45,509 nt of DNA from Candidatus Latescibacterota bacterium (GTDB lineage: Bacteria > Krumholzibacteriota > Krumholzibacteriia > Krumholzibacteriales > Krumholzibacteriaceae): positions 1-45,509 of the forward strand of contig JAHOYU010000025.1 of NCBI GenBank assembly GCA_019038625.1, in the 5' to 3' direction. This document shows positions 42,782-45,509 of this stretch, piece by piece; position 1 is the first letter of the stretch, and every line of letters begins with the position of its first letter. The notes under the pieces are model-generated. The model was not told where the DNA came from, did not search any database, and saw only the letters and a list, made by a program, of their open reading frames with translations. The translations under genes and the position numbers were made by a program.

Positions 42782-43195
42782 ATGAAACCGAGAATCCTGT
42801 GTATCGATCCCGGCACGAAAAGAACGGGATTTGCTCTGAGCGATGAGCTTGGCATAACCGCGCAGGGACTCGCTACCTTCGAAGACGGCGCGGGAGAGAA
42901 ATTGATCGAACATATCGCCCGGCTGGTCGAAGAGTATGGCGTGTCGACAATCGTGATCGGCAAACCGATGTCGATGAGTGGAGGCGATATCGAGGGTACG
43001 GAGCGGTCCCGCCTGCTTGCAGATAAATTGCGAGCCCGATGCGGGGTGGAAGCGGTTCTGCGGGACGAGCGGATGTCAAGCCTAGAGGTGGAGAGGGTGA
43101 TGAAGCAGGAGGGCCGGATAAAGAGGGCCGGGGATATCGACAAGCTCGCCGCCGTTCTGATGCTGCAGAGTTACCTCGAGGAAATCGGGGGTTGA
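42782..43195 (+). CDS. ruvX: RuvX/YqgF family pre-16S rRNA nuclease / Holliday junction resolvase-like
   Basis: A 137-residue RNase H-fold nuclease that matures the 5' end of 16S rRNA in E. coli and is annotated as a putative Holliday junction resolvase. Landmarks: ILCIDPGTKRTGFALSDELG at the N-terminus with the first acidic residue, IVIGKPMSMSGGDIEGTE, AVLRDERMSSLEV and KRAGDIDKLAAVLMLQSYLE with the last catalytic Asp. The start has GGAG 5 bp upstream; an earlier GTG/ATG at 42755 lacks a ribosome site. MltG follows 19 bp later, a pairing common in bacteria. Confidence 0.94.
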   Translation: MKPRILCIDPGTKRTGFALSDELGITAQGLATFEDGAGEKLIEHIARLVEEYGVSTIVIGKPMSMSGGDIEGTERSRLLADKLRARCGVEAVLRDERMSSLEVERVMKQEGRIKRAGDIDKLAAVLMLQSYLEEIGG

Positions 43196-43214
43196 AAGGT
43201 GTTTCGAAAACAAG

Positions 43215-44372
43215 ATGCATAAGATAACAGTAATCATATCTGTAGCGATCACTCTTCTCGTATTGGCGGGGGTCCATTTCAGTGGGTTGTATTACAGCGA
43301 CTCGGGCCTGCATGATTCGAGACGTATTTCAATCAAGGTGATGCCTGGCGCCACATTCAACCAGGTCCAGGAAGATCTGGTAGATAAAGGGATAATCACA
43401 CGGCCGAACGTCTTCCGCTGGGCCGCCTGGCTTACAAGGAGAGAGACAAAGATCCATACAGGAAGATACCTGTTCCGGCAGGGTGAGAGTGTGTCAAGCG
43501 TGCTGGGTAAACTGGTATCGGGTGCTGTCGATTATACAAGAGTAATGATCCCTGAAGGGTTAATGGTGACCGAGATAGCATCGGTCCTGCTTCGGGAGCT
43601 GGAAGTCGATTCGGCTGCCGTGGTGGAGGCTGCCGGGGATTCCGCTTTTATCGCGAATCTGGGGATTGCGGCTCCGTCGCTGGAGGGATATCTATTTCCC
43701 GACACATATATGTTCGAATGGCCCCTGGAACCAAGGGATGCGCTGAAACGAATAGTGCACCGGTTTTACAGGGTGTACGGGGCTTCCGTTGGGGCGTTGC
43801 CTGATTCGCTTGATATGACGATGAACGAGATCGTTACCCTCGCCTCGATCATCCAGGCAGAGGCCGTTTACAATTCCGAGATGCCGAGGATTTCAGCCGT
43901 ATATCATAACAGGTTGAGGGAGAACTGGCGGCTCGAGGCGGACCCGACGGTCGCCTACGCTCTCGGTGGCAGGAAACGCCGTCTCTGGTACAAGGACCTC
44001 AAGGTCAAATCTCCATATAATACTTACCGGGTGCGCGGTCTGCCGCCCGGGGCGATATGTAACCCTGGCCGGGCAGCGCTTGCGGCCGCCGCTGCGCCTA
44101 TGCCGGGAAGCCTGGAGTACTATTTTGTGGCAGATGGCAAGGGCAGGCACAAGTTCAGCAAGACCTACTACGAGCATCTCAAGGCAAAGCATCTGATCAG
44201 GTACGGCCCGGTCCCTGCCGAGATGAAGCAGAAGTCGTATTATGAGGCATCGGGGATGGAAGAGAAGGTAGCTGAAAAAAAAGAGGATTCGGGGAACCAC
44301 CCGGCAGGTGCGGGGGATGGATCTGACTCTGAAGGCGATGGAAGTGGAGAGGATGAGACAGACAGTGACTGA
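43215..44372 (+). CDS. mltG: Endolytic murein transglycosylase MltG
   Basis: A 385-residue inner-membrane-anchored enzyme that cuts nascent glycan strands and may set their length. N-terminal TM helix (about 5-22), a LysM-like segment (ISIKVMPGATFNQVQEDLVDKGII), then the YceG core. The catalytic Glu is Glu216 in LASIIQAEAVYNSE, followed by VYHNRLRENWRLEADPTVAYAL and SPYNTYRVRGLPPGAICNPG. The C-terminus adds about 40 low-complexity acidic residues (KKEDSGNHPAGAGDGSDSEG and on), absent from E. coli MltG. Its 3' end overlaps the start region of larE. Confidence 0.94.
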   Translation: MHKITVIISVAITLLVLAGVHFSGLYYSDSGLHDSRRISIKVMPGATFNQVQEDLVDKGIITRPNVFRWAAWLTRRETKIHTGRYLFRQGESVSSVLGKLVSGAVDYTRVMIPEGLMVTEIASVLLRELEVDSAAVVEAAGDSAFIANLGIAAPSLEGYLFPDTYMFEWPLEPRDALKRIVHRFYRVYGASVGALPDSLDMTMNEIVTLASIIQAEAVYNSEMPRISAVYHNRLRENWRLEADPTVAYALGGRKRRLWYKDLKVKSPYNTYRVRGLPPGAICNPGRAALAAAAAPMPGSLEYYFVADGKGRHKFSKTYYEHLKAKHLIRYGPVPAEMKQKSYYEASGMEEKVAEKKEDSGNHPAGAGDGSDSEGDGSGEDETDSD

Positions 44373-45186
44373 AAACAACGATAGAATTGAAAAACTTGAA
44401 ACACTCAAGACGGTTCTGGGCGGGTACCAGAAGGCAGCGGTCGCTTTTTCGGGTGGAGTCGACTCGACCTTTCTTCTCGGTGTCGCGCGAGAGGTGCTGG
44501 GAGAAAGGGTTATTGCTGTCACGGCAATAGCGTCGTTCATATCGAGTCGCGAAGTCGGGGAGGCCAGGGATTTTGCCGCATCGCTGGGAGTAAGGCATGA
44601 GATCATCGAGGTCGATCTCGGAGACATCAGTCTATTCGAAGAAAATCCACCGGACAGATGCTACCACTGTAAGAAGGCACTGTTTTCGAGGATACTGGCG
44701 GTAGCCGAGGGGCTCGAATGCGAAGTAGTGATGGACGCGAGCAACACGGACGACACTAAAGACTACAGGCCGGGGATGAAGGCTCTCTACGAGCTCGAGA
44801 TAAAGAGTCCTTTGCGTGAGGCCGGTTTTGCCAAAAGTGATGTAAGGGCTGTGTCAAAGGAACTGGGATTTCCAGGATATGACAGGCCTGCTGCCGCATG
44901 CCTGGCATCGAGGATACCGTTCGGTGAAGATATTACCGAAGCCAAGCTGCAGCGAGTAGAGCTGGCTGAGGCCGTGTTGGCGTCGGAGGGATTCCGGGTG
45001 AACAGGGTGCGTGTACACGGTGACCTGGCCCGCATCGAGGTCGCTCCTGAAAAGCTCGATGACCTGGCCGATTACGCGATGCGTGCCAGGATCTCTGAAC
45101 GATTGCGGGATCTGGGGTTTAGATATATCACGGTCGATATCGAGGGATACCGTATGGGGAGTCTCAACGAATCCCTTGACATATGA
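44353..45186 (+). CDS. larE: LarE-family ATP-dependent sacrificial sulfur transferase
   Basis: A 277-residue PP-loop ATPase that activates a pyridinium carboxylate and donates sulfur during nickel-pincer cofactor synthesis. The PP-loop is AVAFSGGVDSTFLL (30-43). PDRCYHCKKALF and ASNTDDTKDYRPG are typical. The sacrificial cysteine is retained (Cys183 in AACLASRIPFGED), so this is the Cys-consuming type. The start is uncertain because the gene overlaps mltG: the ATG at 44353 gives the family's usual length; GTG at 44308 or 44365 are alternatives. No larB, larC or lactate racemase is in the window, so a cofactor role is inferred only. Confidence 0.88.
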   Translation: MRQTVTENNDRIEKLETLKTVLGGYQKAAVAFSGGVDSTFLLGVAREVLGERVIAVTAIASFISSREVGEARDFAASLGVRHEIIEVDLGDISLFEENPPDRCYHCKKALFSRILAVAEGLECEVVMDASNTDDTKDYRPGMKALYELEIKSPLREAGFAKSDVRAVSKELGFPGYDRPAAACLASRIPFGEDITEAKLQRVELAEAVLASEGFRVNRVRVHGDLARIEVAPEKLDDLADYAMRARISERLRDLGFRYITVDIEGYRMGSLNESLDI

Positions 45187-45252
45187 GGATTTAGACATAT
45201 TATTTTGTTATCGCTTTCAGAGGAGCCTCGTGAGGGGCGGAAAGGCAGTATA

Positions 45253-45408
45253 ATGGAGACGATTCGCAGGTTCAGAAAATGGATAATGGTGGCCGGGCTG
45301 GTTTCGATAGTGATTGGATATATACTGCTCGGGCAGAATTCCATTTCTCTGGCTCCCGTACTGCTTGTCTTCGGGTACTGCATCCTTGTACCGATAGCGT
45401 TAATATAG
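45253..45408 (+). CDS. Small two-helix membrane protein
   Basis: A 51-residue protein: a basic start (METIRRFRKWI), a hydrophobic helix (about 12-25), a short turn (GQNSISLA) and a second helix to the end. GGAAAGG lies 7 bp upstream of the ATG. It resembles the small DUF3098-type proteins of the FCB group, but this is a guess from size and topology. Function unknown. Confidence 0.65.
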   Translation: METIRRFRKWIMVAGLVSIVIGYILLGQNSISLAPVLLVFGYCILVPIALI

Positions 45409-45421
45409 CTTATCTATGAGT

Positions 45422-45499
45422 GGGCGATTAGCTCAGCTTGGTTAGAGCACCTGCTTTACACGCAGGGGGTCACTGGTTCGAGTCCAGTATTGCCCACCA
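45422..45499 (+). tRNA. tRNA-Val (anticodon UAC)
   Basis: A full cloverleaf: acceptor GGGCGAT paired with ATTGCCC, D arm gctc/agc, anticodon stem cctgc/gcagg with loop tttacac (anticodon UAC, valine), and a T arm around ggttcgagtcc. The discriminator A and the CCA end are encoded. It lies 13 bp after the small membrane protein gene. Confidence 0.96.
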
Positions 45500-45509
45500 C
45501 TTATACTCA

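Noticed and set aside
1-45509. CRISPR arrays, insertion sequences, prophage genes, rRNA operons
   Set aside because: I looked for regularly spaced repeats, transposase or integrase motifs, phage structural proteins and rRNA sequence and found none.

Overview
This is a bacterial chromosome segment of roughly 50-55% G+C by eye, densely packed, with Gram-negative features: an ExbB/ExbD/TonB-type energy transducer, an outer-membrane-style lipoprotein, LspA and MltG. Four secreted proteins end in a FlgD-like Ig domain that begins with a Q-N-x-P-N-P-F-N-P motif and closes in T-K-K-M-(I/V)-L-(L/M)-R. With Cys-rich 'CC..DGSC' modules and N-terminal 'NPSFE' domains, this points to an uncultured FCB-superphylum-type lineage (Krumholzibacteriota, Eisenbacteria, Zixibacteria or a relative). 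The sequence alone does not fix the phylum.

Layout. 1-3181: a tightly overlapping energy-transducer operon (TolQ/ExbB fragment, two ExbD/TolR, TonB-like protein, secreted FlgD/OmpA-like protein). 3366-7331: a small secreted Cys protein, DNA polymerase IV, a DUF4136 lipoprotein (minus strand) and a His-rich heavy-metal exporter behind its own promoter with a repeated operator-like motif. 7369-11574: two convergent GT-C glycosyltransferases, the first strikingly A+T-rich, and a methyltransferase. 11738-12925: an M24 peptidase. 13303-24262: three giant secreted multidomain proteins (subtilase; jelly-roll/Cys-rich/LamG protein; adhesin-like protein), with a pseudogene remnant and recombined 3' modules. 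24727-25817: the mobile mystery protein A/B pair (Xre regulator plus Fic protein) behind an A+T-rich, palindrome-bearing control region. 25980-28028: two tandem paralogues of the small secreted Cys family, one fused to a FlgD-like C-terminus. 28174-30129: an OPT transporter (minus strand).

30375-45499 is a housekeeping block: yggS, yggT, a DivIVA protein with a very long Q/P-rich tail, purine nucleoside phosphorylase, ileS, a DksA-type zinc-finger protein, lspA, rluD, a partner-switching set (STAS antagonist, RsbW-like kinase, membrane PP2C phosphatase), ruvX, mltG, larE, a small membrane protein and tRNA-Val(UAC).

How the genes relate. The first operon would couple proton-motive force to the outer membrane. 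The secreted proteins all carry Sec-type signals, and four share a C-terminal module that probably acts in sorting or anchoring. The STAS/RsbW/PP2C set looks like a complete stress- or envelope-signalling switch placed next to cell-wall and RNA-modification genes. The most interesting material is the three-member secreted Cys family with its W-G-A-I-K-x-M-Y ending, the gene-conversion-like identity between the 3' ends of two otherwise different giant genes, and the operator-like repeats upstream of the metal exporter and of the mobile mystery pair.
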